A stretch of DNA of 50,355 nucleotides from a virus, in the IMG/VR virus record IMGVR_UViG_3300009176_000014, positions 1-50,355 of that record, one strand, 5' to 3'. Below the pieces are notes generated by a model that worked only from the letters and a program-made list of their open reading frames with translations, had not been told where the DNA came from and did no database searches. This document shows positions 36,967-46,139 of this stretch, piece after piece. Made by a program: the position numbers and the translations under genes. Each line of letters starts with the position of its first letter. Within the stretch, counting starts at the first letter, position 1.

Positions 36967-37253
36967 TCGAACTATTAATTTATACTTGTTTTTGGATATG
37001 GGGCGTTGCATTTGCATTTAAACATGGTCAAATATTGGGCCGAATTGGTGATGGGATAGATTTAAGGTTACCAAGATGGTTTTATAAAATTTCAGTTGGT
37101 TGCTGCCCTTGCATGTCAAGTTTTCACGGGGTAATATCATTCATGATTTTTAGTCCAATGTTTTCGCTATCAATTTGGCTAATGCCTATTTTTGTAATCT
37201 GCCTGATCGGACTCAACCACATAATAACAGCTTTCATCTATGATTTGGACTAA
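36963..37253 (+). CDS. Small polytopic membrane protein
   Basis: A 96-aa protein with hydrophobic segments at residues 3-20 and 55-92 and cysteines in GCCPCMSSFHG near 45. It is the only membrane protein of the glycan island, and might anchor part of it, but the position before tail genes is equally compatible with another role. Confidence 0.6.
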   Translation: MIELLIYTCFWIWGVAFAFKHGQILGRIGDGIDLRLPRWFYKISVGCCPCMSSFHGVISFMIFSPMFSLSIWLMPIFVICLIGLNHIITAFIYDLD

Positions 37254-37848
37254 TCTATTTAAGCGAAAACCAAAACAAGACCTTACCAGAACTAATATTT
37301 ATCATCCCGATTTTATTGACAGAATAGAGATTGCGAAGCGTGAAAATGGGACAATACTACAAGTAAACGGCATTATTTACCATCGTTTCAACAAAGAAAC
37401 TTCAATGCCATGGGGACGGTATATGTATTTACAAACCTTCCTGAAGTCCGCTGAACTACGCATGAATCTTGAAGATCTTACGGAGTATATGAAACGATTA
37501 CGTAAGGCATCGACCATTCAGAAAGGCTCAATTAACCTTGAAGAAATATATAAGATCATTTCACAGATAGAATCTCGCTGCGAACTTGAATTCGAAACAG
37601 AAACAACATATAAACTAGCTTCAGTGCTTTATTTCGATGATACTGAAGATTTATATAGCTATGATTTGGCCTATAATCAAAAGAAGATTGCAGCCTGGAA
37701 GGAGGCCAGAACGACCGATTTTTTTTACATGATGCCCATGGAAGAGTTCTTAAACTTGAACGGTTCCTCACCGCAAGATTTACTGACCTTTATGGACGTT
37801 CAAAAAAAGATATTAGAAGGCCTGACCTCCGAGATGCTCGCGTCTTAA
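37240..37848 (+). CDS. Tail assembly chaperone, short product
   Basis: A 202-aa protein directly upstream of the tape measure gene. The usual feature of this position, a -1 slippery heptamer A-AAA-AAG in the right frame, lies at 37803-37809 near its 3' end. It is largely alpha-helical after residue 60. It should coat the tape measure during tail assembly, with a minority product extended by frameshift. Identity rests on location and frameshift; sequence similarity was not judged. Confidence 0.8.
   Translation: MIWTNLFKRKPKQDLTRTNIYHPDFIDRIEIAKRENGTILQVNGIIYHRFNKETSMPWGRYMYLQTFLKSAELRMNLEDLTEYMKRLRKASTIQKGSINLEEIYKIISQIESRCELEFETETTYKLASVLYFDDTEDLYSYDLAYNQKKIAAWKEARTTDFFYMMPMEEFLNLNGSSPQDLLTFMDVQKKILEGLTSEMLAS
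37803..37809 (+). other. -1 ribosomal frameshift site (A AAA AAG)
   Basis: Codons CAA AAA AAG place the heptamer A|AAA|AAG exactly in register. After a -1 slip, the frame reads on from 37809 without a stop for 65 codons to 38006. The zero frame stops at 37846. This is the standard device of long-tailed phages. Confidence 0.85.
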
Positions 37849-38006
37849 TGCAAGAATTTCACGACTCCCAGGAAAGACAATTGAAAAAATTGTGTAATTT
37901 CGAATTGGGAAAAGAATCCGAATTCAAGAAACTTTCTATTTATGATTTCCTTTCTCACTTGAATGAGCTAAATAACCATAATAAGGAAATTGAGTCAAAA
38001 CATTAA
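37809..38006 (+). CDS. Tail assembly chaperone, frameshift extension
   Basis: The -1 frame from the slippery site gives 65 residues (first KDIRRPDLRDARVL, counting the slipped Lys), making a fused product of about 255 aa with the first 190 codons of the upstream gene. An ATG at 37848 would allow a separate 52-aa protein, but the open frame back to the slippery site favours fusion. The tape measure TTG start lies inside it. Confidence 0.75.
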   Translation, partial: DIRRPDLRDARVLMQEFHDSQERQLKKLCNFELGKESEFKKLSIYDFLSHLNELNNHNKEIESKH

Positions 38007-40530
38007 CATAGTTTATAAAGTAGATTCAAGCCAGGTTACTGCCTCGACTGCTCAAGTCAATGCCGCAAAGGCAGCAACAGATAAACTCACAGATTCAGCA
38101 ACAAAATTAGGCCAAACAGGAAGTAAAAATAGCATCCAGTTTGGCAACACAATCGAAGGCGTTAGGCTGAAGGTTCAGCAGTTAAAGGCGCAAATTGATC
38201 TTACTGACCGTTCAGACGTAAAACGTCTTACCTCCTTAAATGCCCAATACATACAAGTTCAGAAGCAACTTGATTCATATACCGGAAAGTTAAAACAGAA
38301 TCGGCAAGCCGCTGAACAAGCCACAACGGCAACCACCGGAACCGCTTCAGCATTTTCAAAGCTGACAAATATTATTGCCATTGGCGCAATAGTGGCCGCT
38401 ACAAAACAAATGGGAGAAGCTATTATTAACGCCACTGAATTAACTGGAAAAATAGATGGCGTTTCGCGTGCTTTTGATAATGCATTTCCAAACTCAGTAA
38501 AAACACTTAATGATTTACGGGCAGCTACTCACGGAACGGTTACTGACTTTGAGTTAATGCAGCGCACTTTGCAAGCCTCTAATCTTGGTGTTGATGTGAG
38601 TAAATTAGGAATTCTATTTGAATTCGCAGCGGCCAGGGCACAACAAACAGGTGAATCGGTTGATTACCTTGTGGACTCAATTGTACGAGGCGTAGGGCGT
38701 AAGTCTGTGCTAGTTTTGGATAACTTGGGCATCTCAGCTACCAGATTAAAAGAACAGTTTAATGGGGCTTCTATTGCTTCTCAAAGCGTTGCCGATGTAA
38801 CCGCAGGAGTTGCTGCTATAGCCAAAGTTGAGCTTGAAAAAATGGGCGGTTATGTTGAAACTGGCGCTACTAAAGTAGGAGTGCTTAAAGCTCAATGGGA
38901 AACACTCATACAAACATTATCTCGTAAAATATCTAGTTCAGCAATAGTTGATTTCTTTGCTCAAGCTATTTCTGATGTTGATGATCTTCTGAAAGGCGAA
39001 AAAGCATTATCTGAAGAAAGGGCAAAAGCGCGAGCGGCTGAAGATGCTGATCAGGTTATACAAAGCCAAGCTTATCAAAATGCTAAAGGCAATATTGAAG
39101 AGCAGATCAAAATACTTTCATTGGAAATAGTAAAACGTGTTGAGTCTATTAATTCTCGCAAGGAAGAAATAAAACTAGATGAGCAACTAAAGGCAGCACA
39201 AAACCAAGGATATTTAGGAGCAGGGGCACGGGAACGAATTCAAAAGGATATTGATAATCGCGAATTATTCAACAAGTCAACACAGGAAAGTATTGATATT
39301 CTTAAAAAGTATCTGATTGAACTTCGTAATCTTGAAAATGTAACTACAGGGCCAGCCGACACGCTTGATGTACTTGAACAAAAAGTTAAAGACCTTAATG
39401 AAGAAATTCAGAATACCGACAAAATAAGCACACCAGCAGGCATAAACAGAGCGCGTGAATTAAAGTTTGAGGTTCAAGCAACACAAGAAAAGATTGATCT
39501 TATTAAACATCAAATTAATCTTGAAGAGGACTTGAGAGACAGAAGGGCACGCGCAAAAGATTCTGATAAGGTAACTGATATAGGGGCATCAACAGATATT
39601 TCAAAACGCACAAATGCACAGGGTCAACAGGAGGTAAATGTTAGAACAACATTCGATAAAAATAAAGCAACAAAAGATTTTGAAGGATTGGTAAGTGATC
39701 TGAATACACATTCAGAAAGTCTTACTATTACTCTTCCAACCCCAACAGTTCCTGAATCAGAATGGGATAAACTGAAAGATTCGTTTGAAAAGCATATCGG
39801 TGATATAGCGCAAGCCGGAAGCAACATAATTGAAAACCAAGCTAATGCTTCATTCCAGAATAGAGTCTCCGAAATAGATGCTGAAATAAAATACACAAAA
39901 GGATTTTATGATCAACAGATTTTACTTGCTGGCGACAACGAGAAAGCTAAGCAGCAATTAAGATTACAGGAAGACAGAAAGATTAAAGCCCTTGAAAAAG
40001 AGCGTGCAGACCGGGAAAAGAAAGCCGCTGAAGCAGGTATTTTGGTTAATACAGCATTGGGTATAATTAAAGCTATTGCCACCGCTGCGACTATTTACGA
40101 TGGTCTTGTAGAGGCTGCGGCAGTCGCCGCTGAGGGGGCAAGTCAATATTCAATAGCCGCTAATGCGCGTTACTATGCCAAAGGCGATATTAATATAAAG
40201 GGTGGCACTCGCGGTAAAGATTCTATTCCAGCAATGTTAATGCCTGGGGAATCAATCATGACAACTCAAGAAACGGCTTCAAGCGAAAAAACATTGCGCA
40301 TGATCAGGGCCAAAAAGCTGAATGATGAAGTACTAGATAGAATCATGTCGAAAGCGGGTTCAAATGGTGGAGTGATTGGCTTTGATGATTCAAGGTTATT
40401 GGCAGCTACCAAAAGAGTAGAGAAAGCAGCGGCCGGTAATGATATTGTTCGTAAAGGGGCGCACATTTATGAAGCCAAAAAACAAGGCGACAATCTGAAG
40501 GTTTATGTCAGGTCTAAATATTTAAGCTGA
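37990..40530 (+). CDS. Tail tape measure protein
   Basis: An 846-aa protein from a TTG start (no ATG nearby) overlapping the chaperone extension by 17 bases. Features: Gln/Ala/Thr-rich coiled N-terminus, hydrophobic stretch near 127-145 (FSKLTNIIAIGAIVAATKQM), the conserved FEFAAARAQQTGESVDYLVD region (about 210-230), long coiled coil (340-620) and a second hydrophobic segment near 685-715 (GILVNTALGIIKAIATAATI). Length near 850 suggests a tail around 120-130 nm by the usual 0.15 nm per residue rule. It sets tail length and acts at DNA ejection. Confidence 0.9.
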   Translation: MSQNINIVYKVDSSQVTASTAQVNAAKAATDKLTDSATKLGQTGSKNSIQFGNTIEGVRLKVQQLKAQIDLTDRSDVKRLTSLNAQYIQVQKQLDSYTGKLKQNRQAAEQATTATTGTASAFSKLTNIIAIGAIVAATKQMGEAIINATELTGKIDGVSRAFDNAFPNSVKTLNDLRAATHGTVTDFELMQRTLQASNLGVDVSKLGILFEFAAARAQQTGESVDYLVDSIVRGVGRKSVLVLDNLGISATRLKEQFNGASIASQSVADVTAGVAAIAKVELEKMGGYVETGATKVGVLKAQWETLIQTLSRKISSSAIVDFFAQAISDVDDLLKGEKALSEERAKARAAEDADQVIQSQAYQNAKGNIEEQIKILSLEIVKRVESINSRKEEIKLDEQLKAAQNQGYLGAGARERIQKDIDNRELFNKSTQESIDILKKYLIELRNLENVTTGPADTLDVLEQKVKDLNEEIQNTDKISTPAGINRARELKFEVQATQEKIDLIKHQINLEEDLRDRRARAKDSDKVTDIGASTDISKRTNAQGQQEVNVRTTFDKNKATKDFEGLVSDLNTHSESLTITLPTPTVPESEWDKLKDSFEKHIGDIAQAGSNIIENQANASFQNRVSEIDAEIKYTKGFYDQQILLAGDNEKAKQQLRLQEDRKIKALEKERADREKKAAEAGILVNTALGIIKAIATAATIYDGLVEAAAVAAEGASQYSIAANARYYAKGDINIKGGTRGKDSIPAMLMPGESIMTTQETASSEKTLRMIRAKKLNDEVLDRIMSKAGSNGGVIGFDDSRLLAATKRVEKAAAGNDIVRKGAHIYEAKKQGDNLKVYVRSKYLS

Positions 40531-43022
40531 TGGGCCAAAATGTATTTAGATTTACACTTGACAATCCTATAGCTGGTAGCAAGCAAATTTCTGAGCCAGA
40601 TGGATGGAATAAAATAAAGATCATTTTAGAGCGCGATAAAGAGTATCACTCAGTAATCGAAATGATTGAAACACCTTTCATTTTCTATGGCTCAAATCGC
40701 GTACATGACGGCGGCATGGATTATCTTGATCAGTTCAAGTTAAATGATCAAGTAACAATTACAATCGAGATTTCGCAGGACAATTCAATAACATGGGAAA
40801 CTATGTTTGTCGGACTTATAGATATTCAGTCTAAGCAGAGAATTGATTCACGAAAGGTTCAGTATGTGATTACCAGGAATAGCACATGGACAAAGTTCAA
40901 AAACCATCTTGAGACTCCTGTAAATATTCAATCTGCTAATGATCTATATGGAAATGCAGTAAATATTATTGATCCTGTAAATCTTGAATTGCCAAGCCAA
41001 AAAATACGATACAATGGCAATTATAATCAAGTTGATAGTACGTTTACCTATGTTAGTGATGGAATTCAACCGCTTGGTTGTAGTCTTGATTGGGACAACA
41101 TAATACTTGATGATGTTAAAAAATTCACATTGCCAAGAGCAACATTTGTTTTAGGTGCTGATGATTATTTGGCAGTCGGAAACTTTGAGGCTCCTTATGC
41201 CGGTAGATATATAATTGATGTTAGATTAGTTAGCGCAGTCTTTACCATCGGCGTGCCTAATACATGGCAATCAAACGGATCTGATTTTATTTTACGACTT
41301 CGTATTGTTGGGGCGACTGTATTTGTTGATGCAGACCAAGCTATTCAAACAGTTGGATCAGATACATATTTGATTTCTACATTGAATGAAACGTTAAATC
41401 TAAACCGAGGTGATCAGGTGGCAATTTATGGCATCATTGCCGTAGGTTCAGACAGAACGGTATTTGGTAGCCGTAGATTGGATTGGATTTCAATGGTAGA
41501 TTTAGCGACTACAAGATCTTATACATTAGTTGGCGAACAGGTTGTTGATGGAGTATTGACAAGTGCTTCTGATGTTTTAGTACGCATGCAAGCCAATCAG
41601 GAAGACAATGGAATATACACTACTTCAGCAGGTGCATGGACAAGACGATCAGACACTAACACAGCAGCAGAATTAAACGGAATTGCTGTTCGTGTAAACG
41701 CTTCAGGAGGTGGCACAACAACAGCAAATAGTAATTGGAGACAAGAAAATGTCATAAATACTTTAGGCGTTGATCCTGTTTCATGGGTTTATGTGATGAA
41801 TGGCATTGAGGCGATTTTACCATACACTGGCGCAGCAGTTGATACGCATCTAAAAATAACAGCCGATACATTATATTTTGATTCTGTTTGTGAGTCATTA
41901 TTCTTGCATGATGTTGCAGGCTCAATATCTGATAGAATCATAGGTGGTGATAATAAATTCTATTCTGAATATTTAGGATCTACACAAACAAATTATCGTG
42001 CTTATGATTTAGATGGCTGCGGATGGGCTTTTATCTTGGCGCAAGGTCTTCAAATCAGACAATATACGTTAGCTCAAAAACAATTTTCATTATCATTTAA
42101 AAATTGGTGGGATGGCATAAATCCTATTGAAAATTTAGGTCTTGGATATGATACTATTGATGGACAGGAAGTAATACGGGTTGAAGAAAAGCAATTCTTT
42201 TACGACACTACGCCAATAATTTATTTTAATTGGGCAAACAACATAATCGAATCGTATGATAAGGATTATATTTTTAGCACAATCAAAACAGGTTATAAAG
42301 AATGGCAAAGCTTAGATATTTCTGGAATAGATGATCCACAGACTAATCATGATTACTCGACTTTATTTCAAACAGTTGGACAGCCGATAGATATAACCAG
42401 TAGTTTTGTAGCGGCTGGTTTGGCTATTGAAAGTACGCGTAGAACATTTAAGGACAAGGCAAATGATAATAGATTTGATGATAAAATATTCATTATTGCT
42501 ATTAATCCAGATCAATTAAGCAGCCCGGCTAATACCTATAAGCCTGAACTTAATGAAAACTTCAATTCAATCACAAACCTTTTAAACCCAGAAACTCGCT
42601 ATAACTCAACGCTTACCCCCGCCAGGAACTTAGTAAGATGGGGTAATTTATTATTCGGTTGTCTTCAGGATTACTTAACATCTGTTATTAAATTCAATAA
42701 AGGCGAAGGTAATTACGCAATGATTGGGGACTATTCAGGATCGGCACCAGGTATTTGCTTTAACATTATTTCCGATGCGTTAAGTGAAAAACAAGATATT
42801 AGCCTAGCTGCTTATGGCGCTGGAATCAGTCACCTTTTCCAGCCTATAATTTTAGAGTTTAAATACCCATTAAGCTACACCAATTACAAGCTAATCAGGG
42901 ATAACAGAAAGAATGCAATAGCCGTTAGCGAAAGTGATTCAGATCATTCAATATGCTTCATTAAACGCATGGAATATGATGTTATCAACTCTTTGGCTAG
43001 CTTTACAGTATGGAAAAAATAA
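40530..43022 (+). CDS. Large tail protein (distal tail or baseplate type)
   Basis: An 830-aa protein that starts one base into the tape measure stop. The N-terminus (RFTLDNPIAGSKQISEPDGW, KIILERDKEYHSVIEM) is typical of the tail protein following the tape measure in Bacteroidetes phages. Residues 323-420 form an inserted beta domain (QVVDGVLTSASDVLVRMQAN, DNGIYTTSAGAWTRRSDT) shared with phage fibres. It probably forms the tail tip and its carbohydrate-binding modules. Confidence 0.75.
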   Translation: MGQNVFRFTLDNPIAGSKQISEPDGWNKIKIILERDKEYHSVIEMIETPFIFYGSNRVHDGGMDYLDQFKLNDQVTITIEISQDNSITWETMFVGLIDIQSKQRIDSRKVQYVITRNSTWTKFKNHLETPVNIQSANDLYGNAVNIIDPVNLELPSQKIRYNGNYNQVDSTFTYVSDGIQPLGCSLDWDNIILDDVKKFTLPRATFVLGADDYLAVGNFEAPYAGRYIIDVRLVSAVFTIGVPNTWQSNGSDFILRLRIVGATVFVDADQAIQTVGSDTYLISTLNETLNLNRGDQVAIYGIIAVGSDRTVFGSRRLDWISMVDLATTRSYTLVGEQVVDGVLTSASDVLVRMQANQEDNGIYTTSAGAWTRRSDTNTAAELNGIAVRVNASGGGTTTANSNWRQENVINTLGVDPVSWVYVMNGIEAILPYTGAAVDTHLKITADTLYFDSVCESLFLHDVAGSISDRIIGGDNKFYSEYLGSTQTNYRAYDLDGCGWAFILAQGLQIRQYTLAQKQFSLSFKNWWDGINPIENLGLGYDTIDGQEVIRVEEKQFFYDTTPIIYFNWANNIIESYDKDYIFSTIKTGYKEWQSLDISGIDDPQTNHDYSTLFQTVGQPIDITSSFVAAGLAIESTRRTFKDKANDNRFDDKIFIIAINPDQLSSPANTYKPELNENFNSITNLLNPETRYNSTLTPARNLVRWGNLLFGCLQDYLTSVIKFNKGEGNYAMIGDYSGSAPGICFNIISDALSEKQDISLAAYGAGISHLFQPIILEFKYPLSYTNYKLIRDNRKNAIAVSESDSDHSICFIKRMEYDVINSLASFTVWKK

Positions 43023-44305
43023 GATTATTCGTTATTTTAGCATGTTTATTGTCATGCTCTGAACAAAAAATTGATATGAACACGAGCCACGCTTTACCGA
43101 TTGAATTTTGGGATATTGACGAAGAAACTTACAATGAAAAGCAAGTTTGTGGTATTACTCCTGTTTGTTTTTGTCAGCCACGTAATTGCTCAGACGATAT
43201 TACATTAACTATTCCTTCTGAAGTAAATTCTAATAATGAATATTCACTTTTGGTAAAAGATTCGTCAGGAGCTACAATTGATGCATTGTCTTACGAAAAG
43301 ACAACATCAACTCCTATTGTAACTCGTGCTGATATGGTATTCACAGCAACCAATTACAATCCAAGCTCATATCAAACATGGAATACAACTACAAAATATA
43401 TACGATTAACAAATACTGATTTACATAGCGGCTGGATAATGTTTCCTATTTCAAATGGACTTATAAATAGAGACATAACTATACAGGCATTTGTACAATT
43501 AGTTATGAGTGTTGGCAATAATCCAGATATTAATCCTCAATATAGTATTTGGAATTCAGATCTATCAATGTCAATGGTTCAATCAGGACCAACACACAGC
43601 ACAACAACGCCAAGTAGTGTTACACTAGCTGACATTACAACATTTGTTAATCCTAGTTTTATACCTTCTTTTTTCGGAATAAGATTTGATTATGTGTTCG
43701 TTGGAAGTGGTGCGCTTGCTGATTTTACAGTTTTAAATAATAATGTTGTGAATGATTACTTCAGCATAAGTATATCCAAATTTACATTAACATTTAACCC
43801 TGAAGATTTAGGATTTTGCAATCAGCAATTAAGATTTTACATAGTAAATGATGATTCGCCAGGAACGCTATTAAAAAAATCTGACTGCATTTCATTTAAA
43901 ACTTCACATCCATGCACTACATTAATTGAATATCGAAACGCAACAGACTTTGATGGCATTGAAAACTCATCAAGTCCAATGACAACATTTAATCTTTTAA
44001 TACCTGCAATCTTCTTCGAAGAGCAAAACACAAAAGAAGGTGAAGATATTGAATTGAGCAATGATGAAATAGTCAGACTTTACGACAAGATTGAAGAAAA
44101 GAGATTGCTTCAAATTGGATTCATGCCTCACTACATGCACCGAAAATTATTACTTGCATTATCATTTGACTTTGTAACCATTGATGGCAAAGAATGGATT
44201 GCTAGGGATGAATATAAAAAGAATGATGGTGATAGACATTATCCTTTAAAGACTGCCAGTATATTATTGACAGACAAAAACTTTATTAAAGAAAATCAGT
44301 TATGA
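43010..44305 (+). CDS. Tail-region protein with lipoprotein signal
   Basis: A 431-aa protein. Residues 1-16 form a lipoprotein signal (RLFVILACLLSC, lipobox L-L-S-C, C16). The mature part has a cysteine-rich start (VCGITPVCFCQPRNCSDD), a beta-rich body and a helical C-terminus (EEKRLLQIGFMPHYMHRKLL). It lies between a large tail protein and the portal gene, so it is probably structural. A lipobox would send it to the membrane, which is odd. It overlaps the upstream gene by 13 bases. Confidence 0.7.
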   Translation: MEKIRLFVILACLLSCSEQKIDMNTSHALPIEFWDIDEETYNEKQVCGITPVCFCQPRNCSDDITLTIPSEVNSNNEYSLLVKDSSGATIDALSYEKTTSTPIVTRADMVFTATNYNPSSYQTWNTTTKYIRLTNTDLHSGWIMFPISNGLINRDITIQAFVQLVMSVGNNPDINPQYSIWNSDLSMSMVQSGPTHSTTTPSSVTLADITTFVNPSFIPSFFGIRFDYVFVGSGALADFTVLNNNVVNDYFSISISKFTLTFNPEDLGFCNQQLRFYIVNDDSPGTLLKKSDCISFKTSHPCTTLIEYRNATDFDGIENSSSPMTTFNLLIPAIFFEEQNTKEGEDIELSNDEIVRLYDKIEEKRLLQIGFMPHYMHRKLLLALSFDFVTIDGKEWIARDEYKKNDGDRHYPLKTASILLTDKNFIKENQL

Positions 44306-44349
44306 ACTTTTGGTATAACGAATTCTGGAATCCACCAGTAGGCCCATGA
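44302..44349 (+). CDS. 15-codon coupling peptide before the portal gene
   Basis: ATG at 44302 overlaps the stop of the lipoprotein gene and its TGA overlaps the portal ATG at 44346. The peptide MNFWYNEFWNPPVGP has four aromatics. Its likely use is to carry ribosomes across the gap to the portal gene. Confidence 0.4.
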   Translation: MNFWYNEFWNPPVGP

Positions 44350-46139
44350 TATACGGAACGCCTGAATTTAATGCGTTGATAATGGATATGATTCAGCGTA
44401 AAAAGAGACATGACATGTATCAAACATGCTGTGACTGCGCTGATGCTATGGCCATTCATATCTATGGTGACAAGCCTATAAAATTACTTGAAAGGACACG
44501 CCCACGCGAGCCAGAAGAGGTAATGAGATATCGTATTGAAAATTATGAGCCTACTACTAAGGCAACGGCTACAAAAGGGATCAGCATACTCAATAAGATT
44601 TTCAACCCTTGGCTATATGAAATTAAGTGGAAAGAACAAACCACCAATGGCAAGAAACTTCAGGATTACACTTTAGAATATTATCCTGACTTCAATTCAA
44701 TTGTTAAGTTCATGTCTGAAGCTGGCATGAAACGAATGATTGCAGATCCTAATGGAGTAATTGCAATTCGTCCTGATGAATTACCAGAAACAGAAATGCA
44801 AATGGTAGAACCTGAGATTTATCTCTATGGTAGTAAATCAATTTGGTGGAAAGATGAAGATAGCTACATTATTTTTCTGAAGAGCGATAAACCAAGTGGG
44901 GCAAACGGAGCAAAGAAAGGCGAGGTTTTTTACTTCACATATTACGATGCTGATTTCGTAATTGACTTCACCGCCCAGGCAGTAACACAAAAGAATTTAG
45001 AAACCATCGTTTTAAGTTCTTATAGTCACTCCTTTAGTGAAATTCCAGTTTGGGCTTTACAAGGCGAAGCGCAAAGCACTGATTCAGGGAATAACTATTT
45101 CGTTTCATTCTTTGAAGCAGCATTGCCTTTCTGGAATATGGCTATTACTCACGAAAGTGATTTAACGGCCTCTTATATAAATCATCTATTCCCTCAGAAA
45201 ATTGAAATAACATCTGAGTGTGATTATGTTTTTGAAGATCAAAGATGTAATAACGGAAAAATACCTAATGCAGAAGGCAAGCCAAAAACCTGCCCATCAT
45301 GCCAAGGAACCGGATTAAAAAGGGTTACTGGCCCGTTTGGAGTTTACCAAGTTTCATCTGATAAGCTACAGGGTAGCGATCTTAAAGGCATGGTTCCGGT
45401 ACAATATGCTACGGTTCCGGTTGAGCCTACAAAAATGCTTGAGGTTCGTGTTGATAGACTTCATGAACGAGGCTTAGAAGCATTAAACATGGATATCGTT
45501 AACGACATTGGGGAAAATCAATCAGGAGTTGCCAAGGTTATAGATCGTGGGGAGCTATACGACTTTCTTTATAAAGTTGCATCAGTTGTATTTGATACTC
45601 ACCTAACGAATATTTACTACTTCATGAACAAATACATGTTCGGAGTAGTTGATTCAAATCCAGGACGTGACATTGAAAAGAATCTACCCGAAATCAGCAA
45701 GCCGGTTAAGTTCGATATATCTTCAACGCCTGAATTGACTGCAGAATACAAGATGGCGAAAGATGCTGAGGTTAATCCGGAGTATTTAAGACAGAAACAA
45801 ATTGCATTAATTTCAAAAGAGTTCGCAAACAATCCTGATTTGAAACGTAAATTGATTTTGATTGTTGAATTGGACCCACTTCCAGGGTTAACCGTGGAAG
45901 AGGCTGACCAATTGTTCACAACAGGAGTAATCAGCAAAGAAGATGCAACACTACATTTTCAAATGAGCAAGTTTATTAATCAGGCACTTATCGAAGATCC
46001 TAATTTTTACAACTTAGATCAGAAAGCAAAGCTTGATGTCTTAAACAAATACGCTTCTGATTTTGTAATAGCCAACAAACCAAAGGTTGATACTGCAGCT
46101 TTATACGCAAACAATCCTCCTGTAAATGCCAACGCCTAA
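44346..46139 (+). CDS. Portal protein
   Basis: A 597-aa protein placed before a MuF-like gene and scaffold and capsid genes, as portals are. It forms the dodecameric gate of the head. The segment FFEAALPFWNMAITHESDLT and the long helical C-terminus fit portal proteins of the DUF4055-like group. Residues 291-326 hold an inserted cysteine motif (CDYVFEDQRCNNGK, then CPSCQGTGLK) like a DnaJ-type zinc finger. It overlaps the next gene by 14 bases. Confidence 0.8.
   Translation: MIYGTPEFNALIMDMIQRKKRHDMYQTCCDCADAMAIHIYGDKPIKLLERTRPREPEEVMRYRIENYEPTTKATATKGISILNKIFNPWLYEIKWKEQTTNGKKLQDYTLEYYPDFNSIVKFMSEAGMKRMIADPNGVIAIRPDELPETEMQMVEPEIYLYGSKSIWWKDEDSYIIFLKSDKPSGANGAKKGEVFYFTYYDADFVIDFTAQAVTQKNLETIVLSSYSHSFSEIPVWALQGEAQSTDSGNNYFVSFFEAALPFWNMAITHESDLTASYINHLFPQKIEITSECDYVFEDQRCNNGKIPNAEGKPKTCPSCQGTGLKRVTGPFGVYQVSSDKLQGSDLKGMVPVQYATVPVEPTKMLEVRVDRLHERGLEALNMDIVNDIGENQSGVAKVIDRGELYDFLYKVASVVFDTHLTNIYYFMNKYMFGVVDSNPGRDIEKNLPEISKPVKFDISSTPELTAEYKMAKDAEVNPEYLRQKQIALISKEFANNPDLKRKLILIVELDPLPGLTVEEADQLFTTGVISKEDATLHFQMSKFINQALIEDPNFYNLDQKAKLDVLNKYASDFVIANKPKVDTAALYANNPPVNANA

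Noticed and set aside
37848-38006. Independent 52-aa gene starting at ATG 37848
   Set aside because: The frame is open back to a perfect -1 slippery site, so a frameshift extension explains it better; internal initiation cannot be excluded.
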